Part shown: in pieces, positions 1 to 12,279 of the stretch
Numbering within the stretch: position 1 is the stretch's first letter
Layout: every line of letters begins with the position of its first letter
Assembly: GCF_015352445.1 (NCBI RefSeq)
Contig: NZ_JADKPO010000016.1
Coordinates: 46,997-110,996 of the forward strand
Length of the DNA stretch: 64,000 bases
Source of the DNA: Nocardioides agariphilus
GTDB taxonomy: Bacteria; Actinomycetota; Actinomycetes; Propionibacteriales; Nocardioidaceae
Reading direction: 5' to 3'
The notes under the pieces: model-generated
The model's database searches: none
Seen by the model: only the letters and a program-made list of their open reading frames with translations
What the model was told of the DNA's origin: nothing
Translations under genes and position numbers: made by a program

Positions 1-1053
1 GTTCAGCATCGCTCGCAGGTCGGGGGCGAACCGGGTGGCTATCTCGTAGCCGCCGAGGGTCCGCTCGTGGCGCGCGTGGGCGTACGTCGCCTCCCAGTCC
101 GCCGGGCGCTCGACGAAGGACTCTGCAAATGCCTCTGCCTGGCGCGCCGCCGTGTCCATGCCGAAACCGGCGAAGGGATCCTGACCGGTGCCGGCGTCGC
201 CCACCAGCGCCCACCCGGGCCCGGCAGGCTGGCGCAGGTAGCTGTCGGTCGGCCTCCCGGTGAACGCCTTGCCGCACCAGGTGACCGACTCGATGCGCTG
301 CGAGAGGCTGGCGTGCTCCCGCAGCCGGCGCGAGAGATGGCCGGCCGGGTCATCGCCGTGGGCCTCGTGGTCCGCGAGCGGGATGCTGATGGCGATGCAG
401 AACAGGTCATCGTCACTCGGGAACACGTAGGCCAGCTCGTCGCCCACCAGCGAGAACTCGGCGCCGACCTCTTCCGGCGAGCGCCAGTCCCTCGCGTAGC
501 GGTAGTACATGGCTCGGGCAGCAGGGTGACGCTCTTGCGTCGAGGCGCCGACGAGCGCGGCCACCCGAGACCGGCGACCGTCAGCGCCGACAACCGTTCC
601 TCGGTGCATCTCGCCCGAGTCGTCGAACACGCCCATCACGTGGCCTTGCTCGCGAACCAGGTCGACGACGCGCGCTCCCGTCCTGACGTCGACGCCGACC
701 TCGGCGCAGCGCCGCAACAGGATCGAGTCGAGCGTGATCCGCCGCACGGACAGGCAGAACCCGACCTCACCGGGATCTTGGGGTGGGCCGGGAGCGGCCG
801 ACTCGTCGTCTACGGCGAAGTACTCGCATCGCAGGGGTGGCGCCCCCGTTGCCAGTACCTCGTCGAGCACTCCTACCTCGGCCAGCGAGCGCACCAGGCC
901 ATCGCCGCGGAAGAAGTGCGTGGACAGCGTGTCCGACGGGAAGTGGCGCGCCTCCAGGACCCGCACGGCCACCCCGCGGTCGGCGAGCCTGAGGGCGGTC
1001 AGCGACCCGGCGATCCGACCGCCCACCACGACGACGTCTGGGCCAGACCTCAC
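1..1053 (-). CDS. FAD-dependent oxidoreductase (group A monooxygenase / geranylgeranyl-reductase type), 3' end outside window
   Basis: A continuous minus-strand frame of 351 codons runs from a GTG at 1053 to the window edge, so the C-terminus is missing. The N-terminus has the dinucleotide-binding segment DVVVVGGRIAGS followed by an acidic strand end (VLEAR), as in FAD-binding Rossmann folds. Further in are VVGADGRRSRVA (the DG motif that contacts FAD and NAD(P)H) and, near the end of the visible part, WALVGDAGTGQDP (the GD motif that binds the FAD ribityl chain). These three motifs in this order are typical of flavoprotein monooxygenases and related reductases. The substrate cannot be inferred. 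The first motif residue is Gly-Gly-Arg rather than the canonical GxGxxG. It is divergently oriented to the aminotransferase gene, with starts only 47 bp apart. No clear Shine-Dalgarno precedes the GTG; a start further in would cut the FAD motif. Confidence 0.75.
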   Translation of the reverse strand, partial: MRSGPDVVVVGGRIAGSLTALRLADRGVAVRVLEARHFPSDTLSTHFFRGDGLVRSLAEVGVLDEVLATGAPPLRCEYFAVDDESAAPGPPQDPGEVGFCLSVRRITLDSILLRRCAEVGVDVRTGARVVDLVREQGHVMGVFDDSGEMHRGTVVGADGRRSRVAALVGASTQERHPAARAMYYRYARDWRSPEEVGAEFSLVGDELAYVFPSDDDLFCIAISIPLADHEAHGDDPAGHLSRRLREHASLSQRIESVTWCGKAFTGRPTDSYLRQPAGPGWALVGDAGTGQDPFAGFGMDTAARQAEAFAESFVERPADWEATYAHARHERTLGGYEIATRFAPDLRAMLN

Positions 1054-1100
1054 CGTCGGAGGATAGGCCCCGACGGGGGAGGGATGGCTACCCTCCTACG

Positions 1101-2285
1101 GTGCCCGCCCGATCGAATGGCCGCCGCGCGGCTGCCCGCCTCGACGGCATCCCGCCGACCATCTTCTCCACGATGTCCGCACTCGCGGTGCGCACGGGAG
1201 CGGTGAACCTCGGCCAGGGCTTCCCGGACGTCGACGGTCCGCCCGAGGTGATCGCGGCCGCCGTGCACGCACTCGAGTCGGGAGCCAACCAGTACGCACC
1301 CGGGATCGGCGTACCTGCCCTGCGCCAGGCGATCGCCCGCCACCAGCAGCGTCACTACGGCATCTCGCTCGACCCCGACACGCAGGTCGTGGTGACGACC
1401 GGGTGCACCGAGGCGATCGCCGGCGCCCTGCTCGGCCTGGTCGACCCGGGCGACGAGGTCGTCGTGCTGGAGCCCTACTACGACTCGTACGTCGCGATGA
1501 TCCAGATGGCAGGCGGCGTACGACGGCCGGTCACCCTGCGAGCCCCCGACTTCCGCCTCGACGTCGAGGAGCTGCGCGCCGCCGTCACCGACCGCACCCG
1601 CTTCGTGCTGGTCAACAGCCCCCACAACCCGACCGGCACGGTGCTGACGCGCGAGGAGCTGACCGCGATCGCCGAGCTGGCGGTCGAGCACGACCTGGTG
1701 GTGATCACCGACGAGGTCTACGAGCACCTGGTCTTCACCGGCCACGAGCACGTCCCGATGGCGACGCTGCCCGGCATGGCCGAACGTACGTTGACGTTGT
1801 CGAGCGCTGGCAAGAGCTACAGCTTCACGGGCTGGAAGGTCGGCTGGGCGACGGGCCCGGCCGAGCTGGTCGGTCCCGTGCTCGCGGCCAAGCAGTGGCT
1901 GACCTTCACCTCCGGTGCGCCGCTGCAGCCGGCCGTGGCGACCGCACTCGACGAGCTGCCCGACTGGCCGGCCGCGCTCGCCGCCGAGCTGGAGGAGAAG
2001 CGAGACCTGCTGTGCAACGGACTCGACACGGTCGGCCTCACCGGCCGGCCGCCGTCCGGCACGTACTTCGCCACCTCCGACATCAGCCACCTGGGCTGGC
2101 CCGACGCGATGTCGTTCTGCCTCGCCCTGCCCGAGCGCGCGGGCGTGGTCGCGATCCCGACCCAACCGTTCTACGACGACCCCGACGCCGGCAGGCAACT
2201 GGTCCGCTGGGCGTTCTGCAAGCAGCGCCCGGTGATCGAGGAGGCCCTGCGCCGGTTGGCTTCCGCCGACCTCACCTATCGGTAG
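1101..2285 (+). CDS. PLP-dependent class I/II aminotransferase
   Basis: A 394-residue fold-type I aminotransferase. The early segment NLGQGFPDVDGPP and the later NSPHNPTGT (around residue 172) and DEVYEHL (around 204) are the usual substrate and PLP-contacting motifs; the PLP lysine is K238 in SSAGKSYSFTGWKVGW. This combination fits the family holding methionine/kynurenine-type aminotransferases and the actinobacterial DapC-like enzymes, so an alpha-keto-acid transamination in amino-acid metabolism is likely, but the exact substrate is not readable. The GTG at 1101 is used because it gives the family's normal N-terminal arm; an internal ATG before residue 25 (MSALAVRTG) is a possible alternative. 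Its neighbour, the flavoprotein, is divergent, and the downstream gene is convergent with only 6 bp between stops. Confidence 0.85.
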   Translation: MPARSNGRRAAARLDGIPPTIFSTMSALAVRTGAVNLGQGFPDVDGPPEVIAAAVHALESGANQYAPGIGVPALRQAIARHQQRHYGISLDPDTQVVVTTGCTEAIAGALLGLVDPGDEVVVLEPYYDSYVAMIQMAGGVRRPVTLRAPDFRLDVEELRAAVTDRTRFVLVNSPHNPTGTVLTREELTAIAELAVEHDLVVITDEVYEHLVFTGHEHVPMATLPGMAERTLTLSSAGKSYSFTGWKVGWATGPAELVGPVLAAKQWLTFTSGAPLQPAVATALDELPDWPAALAAELEEKRDLLCNGLDTVGLTGRPPSGTYFATSDISHLGWPDAMSFCLALPERAGVVAIPTQPFYDDPDAGRQLVRWAFCKQRPVIEEALRRLASADLTYR

Positions 2286-2291
2286 GCGGCG

Positions 2292-3101
2292 TCAGTAGCG
2301 GTCGCGGAACCACTGGCTGGCATCGCCGAGGCACAGCAGGATGACGACCAGCACGCAGGCCAGGAGCCACAACACCATGAAGAACGCCCCGCCGATCGTC
2401 ATCAGGAGGCACAGCAGCCCGGCGACGACGGCGGAGATGATCAGCAGGATCCGGGCGACCTTGCCCCGCCGTAGGACCATCACGCCGAGCACGGTGGCGA
2501 TCACGCACCAGATGGTGAAGACCAGCATGATCGCCACGAACACACCGAAGGCAGCCTCGGCGTCGAAGTCGCCCGTGGCCCCCTGCTCGGCGATGGCCTT
2601 GTCGACCTCGGTGAGCACGTCGTCCTTGGCCACGATCAAGGCCAGGGTGAGGAACGCGAACAGCGCGCCGGTCAGGCCGGAGAGCACGATGGTGATCCAG
2701 CCGGCCGCCGTCACCGTGCCGGGACGGCCGTCGCTGACGCCGCGGGTGAGCGGGCGGCCGTACATGTCCAGCCCGTCTCCGAGCGGCCCTGCGGGTGGCA
2801 GCTGCTGACCGTAGGGCGAGGTGTACTGCCCGTACGGCTGCTGGGGTTGCTGGGGTTGCTGGGGCGCCGCCTGATAGGGGTTGGTCGCCGGCGGCTGGCC
2901 GTAGGGGTCGGGCTGTTGCGGCTGCTGGGCGTAGGGGTTCGGCGGGGCCGGCGGTGTGCCGTAGGGGCTGTCGGCCGACGGCTGGCCGTAGGGGTTGTCT
3001 GCGGGCGGCGGGGACGCGGGCTGCTGGCCGTAGGGGGTCTCACCCGAGGAGCCACCGTAGGGATTGCTGGGCGGAGGCCCGCCCTGGCTGCTGTCGCTCA
3101 C
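2292..3101 (-). CDS. Pro/Gly/Tyr-rich N-terminal tail membrane protein
   Basis: A 269-residue protein with two halves. Residues 1 to about 120 are low-complexity with repeated NPYG, PYGQ and QPQQP units; the second half has about four hydrophobic segments (beginning WITIVLSGLTGALFAF, then VFVAIMLVFTIWCVIA, ARILLIISAVVAGLL and a C-terminal FFMVLWLLACVLVVILL). This is the architecture of actinobacterial DUF4190-like proteins, with a cytoplasmic disordered tail on a small membrane domain. Function unknown; roles in envelope or membrane organisation are often suggested for such proteins but nothing here proves one. It lies directly downstream of another proline-rich membrane protein on the same strand with 7 bp between them, so the two are probably co-transcribed and possibly ancient relatives. 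Confidence 0.75.
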   Translation of the reverse strand: MSDSSQGGPPPSNPYGGSSGETPYGQQPASPPPADNPYGQPSADSPYGTPPAPPNPYAQQPQQPDPYGQPPATNPYQAAPQQPQQPQQPYGQYTSPYGQQLPPAGPLGDGLDMYGRPLTRGVSDGRPGTVTAAGWITIVLSGLTGALFAFLTLALIVAKDDVLTEVDKAIAEQGATGDFDAEAAFGVFVAIMLVFTIWCVIATVLGVMVLRRGKVARILLIISAVVAGLLCLLMTIGGAFFMVLWLLACVLVVILLCLGDASQWFRDRY

Positions 3102-3108
3102 GTGAACA

Positions 3109-4275
3109 TCACATCATGCTGCCGCGCTGCCGCGCCTCAACCCGCGCGAGCCAACGCTGGGAGGACGGCTGCAACAACAGCACCGCAGCGGCGGCCGCCA
3201 GGACGCCTGGCACCACCAGGGGCGGGGAGACCACCGACCCCGCGATGCAGAACACTGCGACCACGCCGGCCGAGGCAACCAAGGACACCGCTGCCCATCG
3301 CATCCGGTTGAACGCGAGCACGGCCAACACACCCGATGCCAGGGCCCACACCAGGCACCCGATGGCGATCGTCCAGGTCAGCGACTCGAGCGTCGACGCC
3401 GAGACACCCTGCTCGGCGAGCTCCGGGTTGCGGCGCTGCAGCTCGGCGAAGAGGCCGTCGGCGTCGGTGACGAGAGCGGTGATGAGCGTGAGAGACAGCA
3501 GGGCCGTCAGCGCGCAGCAGACCCAGGTGATGGCGCACGCGACGGTGACCGGCGTCGGACGTCGGACGCGACGCGGCGCGTAGGTCACGGCGTACGGCTG
3601 GCCGAGGTGGGTGACCGGTGCGCCCCACGGCGTCGGCCCGGACTGCGGAGGCCACGGCGGTGGCTGCTGTGCGGCTGGAGTCGGTGCCACGGGCGGCTGG
3701 ACGGGCGGCTGGACGGGCGGCTGGACGGGCGGCTGGACGGGCGGCTGGACGGGTTGCTGGGTGGGCGCCTGGGGCGCGGCACTCGCCCAGGGATCGCGCC
3801 GGCCCTCGGGCGCGACGCGCGGGGTGGTGCCGGCGAACCAGTGGCGCGACGGCGCCAGCCACAGCATCGCGACGCTCGCCAGCACCACGCTGGCCAGGAA
3901 TCCGCCCGAGACCAGGCCGCAGAGGAACAGGGGAACGGCGAGGACGCTGAGCCCCACGCGTGCTGCGCGGTTGCGCTTGAGCACGTGCCAGCCGAGGATC
4001 CCCGCGGCGGTGGCGAGGCCGGCGGCGGCCATCGACACCGTGCGGATGATCCGCAGCGCCGACTCGTGCCCGAGCCCGAGCTGGCTGCCGGGCGGCTCGC
4101 TGAGGAACTGCTCGATCGCCGACCGGGTCTCGAGCGAGCGCAGCTGTCCGAGCTGCTCGAAGACCGAGAGCACCAGCATCGAGGACGCCGCGATCACCAG
4201 CCACCCGGCCAGGGTCACCTGGCGCGGGCGCTGGGCTCCCGACTTGTCGGGACGTTCGCCTGGCGCGCTGCTCAC
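3109..4275 (-). CDS. Proline-rich membrane protein with VQPP tandem repeats
   Basis: A 388-residue protein starting at GTG 4275 (the open frame extends further upstream but that part lies inside clpB). Two membrane blocks flank a proline-rich linker. The first block has hydrophobic segments from about residue 20 to 145 (VTLAGWLVIAASSMLVLSV, ILGWHV, LSVLAVPLFLCGLVSG); the second starts around residue 245 (TVACAITWVCCALTALLSL) and ends with the alanine-rich VVPGVLAAAAAVLLL. The linker holds about five copies of VQPP. No catalytic motif is visible. The start lies 14 bp after the clpB stop, so it may be read from the clpB transcript, and it precedes the other proline-rich membrane protein. Function unknown; duplicated membrane halves around a disordered linker are the main feature. 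Confidence 0.7.
   Translation of the reverse strand: MSSAPGERPDKSGAQRPRQVTLAGWLVIAASSMLVLSVFEQLGQLRSLETRSAIEQFLSEPPGSQLGLGHESALRIIRTVSMAAAGLATAAGILGWHVLKRNRAARVGLSVLAVPLFLCGLVSGGFLASVVLASVAMLWLAPSRHWFAGTTPRVAPEGRRDPWASAAPQAPTQQPVQPPVQPPVQPPVQPPVQPPVAPTPAAQQPPPWPPQSGPTPWGAPVTHLGQPYAVTYAPRRVRRPTPVTVACAITWVCCALTALLSLTLITALVTDADGLFAELQRRNPELAEQGVSASTLESLTWTIAIGCLVWALASGVLAVLAFNRMRWAAVSLVASAGVVAVFCIAGSVVSPPLVVPGVLAAAAAVLLLQPSSQRWLARVEARQRGSMM
3689..3765. repeat. 12-bp tandem repeat encoding VQPP
   Basis: About five near-identical head-to-tail copies of gacgggcggctg lie here, encoding the VQPP units of the linker on the minus strand. The copies are almost base-identical, which points to recent slippage expansion rather than ancient selection on protein sequence alone; copy number may vary between strains. 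Confidence 0.8.
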
Positions 4276-4288
4276 GTGGCCAAGTGTC

Positions 4289-6883
<2,595 letters not shown>

Positions 6884-6966
6884 ACCGACTGGCGTCCCTT
6901 TGGGTGTCGTGAAGTTGGGGGTGTTTCCCGGTCCCCCGGAGGGAGACCCACTGGCCTAACGATCCC

Positions 6967-6993
6967 GAAGTTGAGTCTGTTCCACTCAACTTC
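6967..6993. promoter_or_regulatory. HAIR-like HspR operator upstream of clpB
   Basis: A perfect inverted repeat with 10-bp arms, GAAGTTGAGT and ACTCAACTTC, separated by 7 bp (CTGTTCC). The inner part differs from the HspR consensus CTTGAGT-N7-ACTCAAG only at the outermost base of each half, symmetrically. It lies in the 221-bp region between divergent clpB and the secreted-protein gene. The TTGAGT half reads like a -35 box on the clpB strand, so repressor binding would block the promoter. Confidence 0.85.
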
Positions 6994-7104
6994 AGATATT
7001 TCGGTACGGCGCGTCGTCCCGGCTTTCGCGGGCTCCGTGCGGTGGCATGAGGTCCTAGCAGAGTAAAGACCCGGTGCCCGTGACGCCGCCAGAGAGGTAA
7101 CACC

Positions 7105-7806
7105 ATGAAGAACCCTGGGCAGAAGCTCAAGTCCGGCCTCATCGCACTGGCCGTCGGGATCGTTCTCGTCGCCGCGCTCGACTGGGCCGCGGCGGCCGCC
7201 ACCGGACGGTCGATGATCCTGGGTCAGTGGAACCAGGCGGACCACTCGACGACTCTGAAGAACACCAAGAGCGGCCCGGCGCTCGACCTGCGGGCCAGTG
7301 GTCCGGCGCTGAAGGTGAGCAACGGCAAGAAGATCGCCAAGCTCAACGCCGACCAGCTCGACGGCCTCGACTCCACCGACCTGCAGTCCAACCGCAACGT
7401 GACCTACCAGTGGAGCGCCACCAACCACACCGGCGGCTTCACCCAGGCGATCCCGGACCAGCCTGCCGGGAGCTACGTCATCTCGTTCTCGCTGCAGATG
7501 AACGGCGCCCAAGGGACCGAAGCGGACCCCAACGTCATCAACTGCCGCATCGACCAGACGACCACCGTCGGTATCGACACGCTCAAGGCGCGCCTGGCCG
7601 ACACGCAGCTGCCCTCGATCGACACCATCCCGACGCTGAACGGGTCCAACCCCGTCGTGCTGGCCACCGGAGACAAGCTCACCTTGGCCTGCACGATGAC
7701 CCGCAACGGCTTGTCCTGGACGACTCCGGTCACCCAGCCGATCACCGTCAACCTGCTCCGCGTCGACGGATCGACGGTCACCATGGGCGGGGCGATCCCC
7801 AACTGA
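7105..7806 (+). CDS. Secreted or anchored protein with LNADQLDG motif, function unknown
   Basis: A 233-residue protein with a good ribosome site (gagaggt) before the ATG. Residues 9 to 31 form a signal peptide or single membrane anchor (SGLIALAVGIVLVAALDWAA). The next 80 residues contain short repeats resembling ALDLRASGPALKVSNGKK and then LNADQLDGLDSTDL, a motif seen in actinobacterial secreted proteins and in phage-tail-like triple-stranded beta structures. The remaining 130 residues look like a beta-rich domain with two cysteines and no catalytic motif. It is divergent from clpB and shares its 221-bp intergenic region, so the HAIR element could influence it as well. I do not recognise a defined family or function. 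Confidence 0.7.
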   Translation: MKNPGQKLKSGLIALAVGIVLVAALDWAAAAATGRSMILGQWNQADHSTTLKNTKSGPALDLRASGPALKVSNGKKIAKLNADQLDGLDSTDLQSNRNVTYQWSATNHTGGFTQAIPDQPAGSYVISFSLQMNGAQGTEADPNVINCRIDQTTTVGIDTLKARLADTQLPSIDTIPTLNGSNPVVLATGDKLTLACTMTRNGLSWTTPVTQPITVNLLRVDGSTVTMGGAIPN

Positions 7807-7814
7807 TCGGGTGA

Positions 7815-7842
7815 GCGGCGCGGCTAGCGACCGCCGCGCCGC
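7815..7842. terminator. GC-rich hairpin between convergent genes
   Basis: A 9-bp perfect stem, GCGGCGCGG with CCGCGCCGC, and a 10-nt loop, lies between the secreted-protein stop and the hspR stop and overlaps the last hspR codons. It has no T-tract, as is common for actinobacterial terminators; it could end transcription from both sides. Confidence 0.4.
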
Positions 7843-8261
7843 CAGACCACGACCTGGCTCGCAGCGTCGGGCCGGCGCAGGACCGGGAGCCTGCTCGGCT
7901 GGGCCGGCGCGCGCCGGGAGCGTCCGAGCTCCTGCGCGGCCTCGGCCAGCGCCTGGCGGGTGGCAGCCAGCTCGGCCACGAGCTCCTCGTTGCGCTGGTG
8001 CAGCGCGTCGACCTGGTTCTCGAGCTCGAGGATCCGGCGTACGCCCTCGATGCCGGCCCCCGAGGAGGTGAGCTCGGCGATGGTGCGCAGCAGGTCGACG
8101 TCGCGCGCGGAGTAGCGGCGACCGCCACCGCCTGTGCGCGTGGGCGCGATGAGACCCATCCGCTCGTAGGCGCGCAGCGTCTGGGGGTGCAGCCCGGTCA
8201 GCTCTGCCGCCACGCTGATGACGTAGACGGCCTTGTCGGGCTCGGGCGTGCGGGGGGTCAC
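7824..8261 (-). CDS. hspR: Heat-shock repressor HspR (MerR family)
   Basis: A 145-residue MerR-type regulator. The N-terminal helix-turn-helix reads VYVISVAAELTGLHPQTLRAYE, followed by the wing MGLIAPTRTGGGGRRYS and then a heptad-rich dimer helix (VRRILELENQVDALHQRNEELVAEL). HspR binds HAIR operators with DnaK as co-repressor and shuts down dnaK and clpB in actinobacteria. The GTG at 8261 is chosen because the family starts about 15 residues before VISVAAELTG and because it lies 10 bp behind the dnaJ stop; the longer open frame upstream is inside dnaJ. It is the last gene of the dnaK operon, so it represses its own synthesis through the HAIR element before dnaK. Confidence 0.93.
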   Translation of the reverse strand: MTPRTPEPDKAVYVISVAAELTGLHPQTLRAYERMGLIAPTRTGGGGRRYSARDVDLLRTIAELTSSGAGIEGVRRILELENQVDALHQRNEELVAELAATRQALAEAAQELGRSRRAPAQPSRLPVLRRPDAASQVVVWRRGGR

Positions 8262-8271
8262 GACTGGTCGC

Positions 8272-9450
8272 TCATGCTTGGGCCGCCTCGAACAACCCGG
8301 AGCGCAGGGTGCTGCCCTCGGTCGCGGCGCGGTAGTCCTCGACGGCCTGGCGGGCCTGCTCGCTGAGTACGGCGGGTACGTGGACCTGCACCGTCGCGAG
8401 CAGGTCGCCGTTGGTGCCGTCCTTCTTCCTTGCACCGCGACCGCGCACCCGGAAGGTACGTCCGTTGGGTGTGCCCGCGGGGATCTTGAGGGTGACCGGT
8501 GCACCGCCGAGCGTCGGGATCTTCACGTCGGCGCCCAGGGCGGCCTCGTCGAAGGACACCGGGACCTCGATGGTGAGGTTGTCGTCCTTGCGACCGAACA
8601 GCCGGTGCGGGGTGACCTTCACCGTCACGAACAGGTCGCCTGCAGGGCCGGAGTTCTCGCCGGGACCGCCCTTGCCCTTGAGGCGGATCCGCTGGCCGTC
8701 CTTGACCCCGGCGGGGATGCGCGCCTGGATGGTGCGCGCAGAGGTGCCGCGACCCGAGCCACCACACGTGGGGCAGGGCTCGTCGTAGACCAGCTGCCGA
8801 CCTCGGCAGGCGGGGCAGGTCTCGTTGAGGGAGAACGCACCGCCGACGCCCGAGACGATGAAACCCGCACCCTCGCAGGTCGAGCAGATGTGGGGCTTGG
8901 TGCCGGGCTTGCCGCCGGTGCCGCGACAGGTCTGGCACGCCGCGTCGGAGGTCAGCCGCAGGCTGATGGTCACGCCCTCGATCGAGTCGGTGAAGGCGAT
9001 CGTCGCCGTGGACTCCACGTCGTTGCCCCGGACCGGACGCGGCCTGTTCTGGGTCGAGGACCCGCGCCGACCCGCGTTGCCGATGAAGTCGCCGAAGATG
9101 TCGCCGAACCCGCCCGCGTGGCCGCGGATGACGTCATCGATGTCGAAGCCACCCGGAGGGCGGAACCCGCCGCCCCCGCCGAAGCCACCCGGGAACGGGC
9201 CGCTGGCGACCTGCGAGCGGTAGGTGTCGTAGGCCTCGCGCTTCTCGGCGTCGCCGAGGACGTCGTAGGCCTCGGCGACCGACTTGAAGGTCTCGTGCTT
9301 CTTGGTGTCGCCCGGGTTGGAGTCGGGGTGGTGCTCGCGGGCCAGCTTGCGGTAGGCCTTCTTGATGTCGGCCGAGCTGGCGTTCTTGCCGACGCCGAGG
9401 ACCTGGTAGAAGTCCTTGGTCGCCCAGTCGGCGCGGATCTCCGCTGCCAT
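8272..9450 (-). CDS. dnaJ: Chaperone DnaJ (Hsp40)
   Basis: A 392-residue type I Hsp40. The J-domain begins DFYQVLGVGKNASSADIKKA and contains the HPD tripeptide (REHHPDSN) that stimulates DnaK ATPase. A Gly/Phe linker (GGFGGGGGFRPPGGF) follows, then the zinc domain with CQTCRGTG, CSTCEGAG, CPACRGRQ and CPTCGGSG, and the two C-terminal substrate-binding beta domains. The third zinc repeat has Gln in place of the last glycine, but all eight cysteines are present. A strong ribosome site (GGAGG) precedes the ATG. It lies 50 bp after grpE and 10 bp before hspR in the heat-shock operon, corresponding to the DnaJ1-type gene of other actinobacteria. Confidence 0.96.
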   Translation of the reverse strand: MAAEIRADWATKDFYQVLGVGKNASSADIKKAYRKLAREHHPDSNPGDTKKHETFKSVAEAYDVLGDAEKREAYDTYRSQVASGPFPGGFGGGGGFRPPGGFDIDDVIRGHAGGFGDIFGDFIGNAGRRGSSTQNRPRPVRGNDVESTATIAFTDSIEGVTISLRLTSDAACQTCRGTGGKPGTKPHICSTCEGAGFIVSGVGGAFSLNETCPACRGRQLVYDEPCPTCGGSGRGTSARTIQARIPAGVKDGQRIRLKGKGGPGENSGPAGDLFVTVKVTPHRLFGRKDDNLTIEVPVSFDEAALGADVKIPTLGGAPVTLKIPAGTPNGRTFRVRGRGARKKDGTNGDLLATVQVHVPAVLSEQARQAVEDYRAATEGSTLRSGLFEAAQA

Positions 9451-9500
9451 CCACCCTCACCTCCTTCCGGGGTCGCGTGAGCTGTCTGGTGCTCCGATGG

Positions 9501-10096
9501 TCACACCTGGGGAGCAGGTGCCTCGGCATGCTCGCCGGGGTCGACCACCAGGACCTGGGCCGCGCGCACGACGCGTTCGCCCATCCGGTAGCCCGCCTTG
9601 GCGATCACCTTGCACGTGGTCACCCGCACCTCGGGGTCGGTGCCGATGTGGGACAGCGCCTCGTGGATCGTCGGGTCGAAGGCATCGCCCGGCTCACCGA
9701 AGCGCGTCAGGCCCTGGGCTGCCACCACGCGCTCGAGCTGCTCGGCGACACCGCGGAAGCCCTCGTCGAGCGGGCCGTGCTCGCGAGCCCGGTCGATGTT
9801 GTCGAGGACCTCGATGATGGGCGTCAACGCGTGGTACGTCGCGTTCTCGCGCACCAGCTCGCGGTCACGGTCGACCCGCCTCTTGTAGTTGAGGTACTCG
9901 GCCTGGAGCCGCTGCAGGTCGGCAGTGCGCTCGGCCAGCTGCTGCTCGACCGACGGACCCTCGACCTCGGGCCGGTCTGCTTCGCCGCCCTCGATCTCGG
10001 TCTCGTTGGCCATCTCGCCAGCGGCCTCGCCGAACGACCCGGTCAAGGTCTCCTCGACCTCGACCGAGCCGTCCTGCTGCTCCGATGCGGAGTCGG

Positions 10097-10100
<4 letters not shown>
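9501..10100 (-). CDS. grpE: Nucleotide exchange factor GrpE
   Basis: A 199-residue GrpE. The acidic, disordered N-terminus (about 60 residues) leads into the long dimer helix ([20 protein letters not shown]), followed by the conserved segment [14 protein letters not shown]-like ([19 protein letters not shown]) and the C-terminal beta domain with [15 protein letters not shown]. It releases ADP from DnaK. The GTG start overlaps the dnaK stop by four bases (GTGA), so translation is coupled to dnaK. Confidence 0.95.
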
Positions 10101-11974
<1,874 letters not shown>

Positions 11975-12061
11975 GTTGGGTTACCTCCGTTGTGGGAAAT
12001 GCTTGGGGCCTGCTTGCTGCTCTGCTGCCATCCTGACGACTGCTGCCCGGCTGGCCAAAAT

Positions 12062-12082
12062 CTTGAGTGGATCGGACTCAAG
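12062..12082. promoter_or_regulatory. HAIR operator upstream of dnaK
   Basis: CTTGAGT, seven bases (GGATCGG), ACTCAAG: an exact match to the HspR-binding HAIR consensus, in the 305-bp region between dnaK (minus strand) and the glycerophosphodiesterase gene (plus strand). The TTGAGT half can serve as a -35 box on the dnaK strand. Confidence 0.92.
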
Positions 12083-12190
12083 TCTATTCATGGGCTCCAA
12101 CGCACCCATGGTGGCCCTTGTTCCGGTGTCACCGGGCAATTTTCGACTCTCTGGTAGGTGGTGGTCTGGTCGCTCGGGGGTGCTCGGCGG

Positions 12191-12253
12191 GGTACTCCCG
12201 TGCGGTTGACGGGTCTAGGAGCCGTTTTGACCCGTCAATTGCACGGGAGTACC
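12191..12253. promoter_or_regulatory. 63-bp inverted repeat (24-bp arms) upstream of the glycerophosphodiesterase gene
   Basis: The left arm (12191-12214, starting GGTACTCCCGTGC and ending TTGACGGGT) and the right arm (12230-12253) are reverse complements at 22 of 24 positions. The only two mismatches are adjacent and place GG opposite TT, which would form G-U pairs in a plus-strand transcript. The loop is 15 bases. It ends 26 bp before the ATG of the downstream gene. It could be an RNA leader hairpin, a terminator for readthrough, a large operator, or a small mobile palindrome. Between this element and the HAIR site I see nothing else. Confidence 0.7.
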
Positions 12254-12279
12254 GAGCCGGGGCCCCCTACCGTGAGCAC

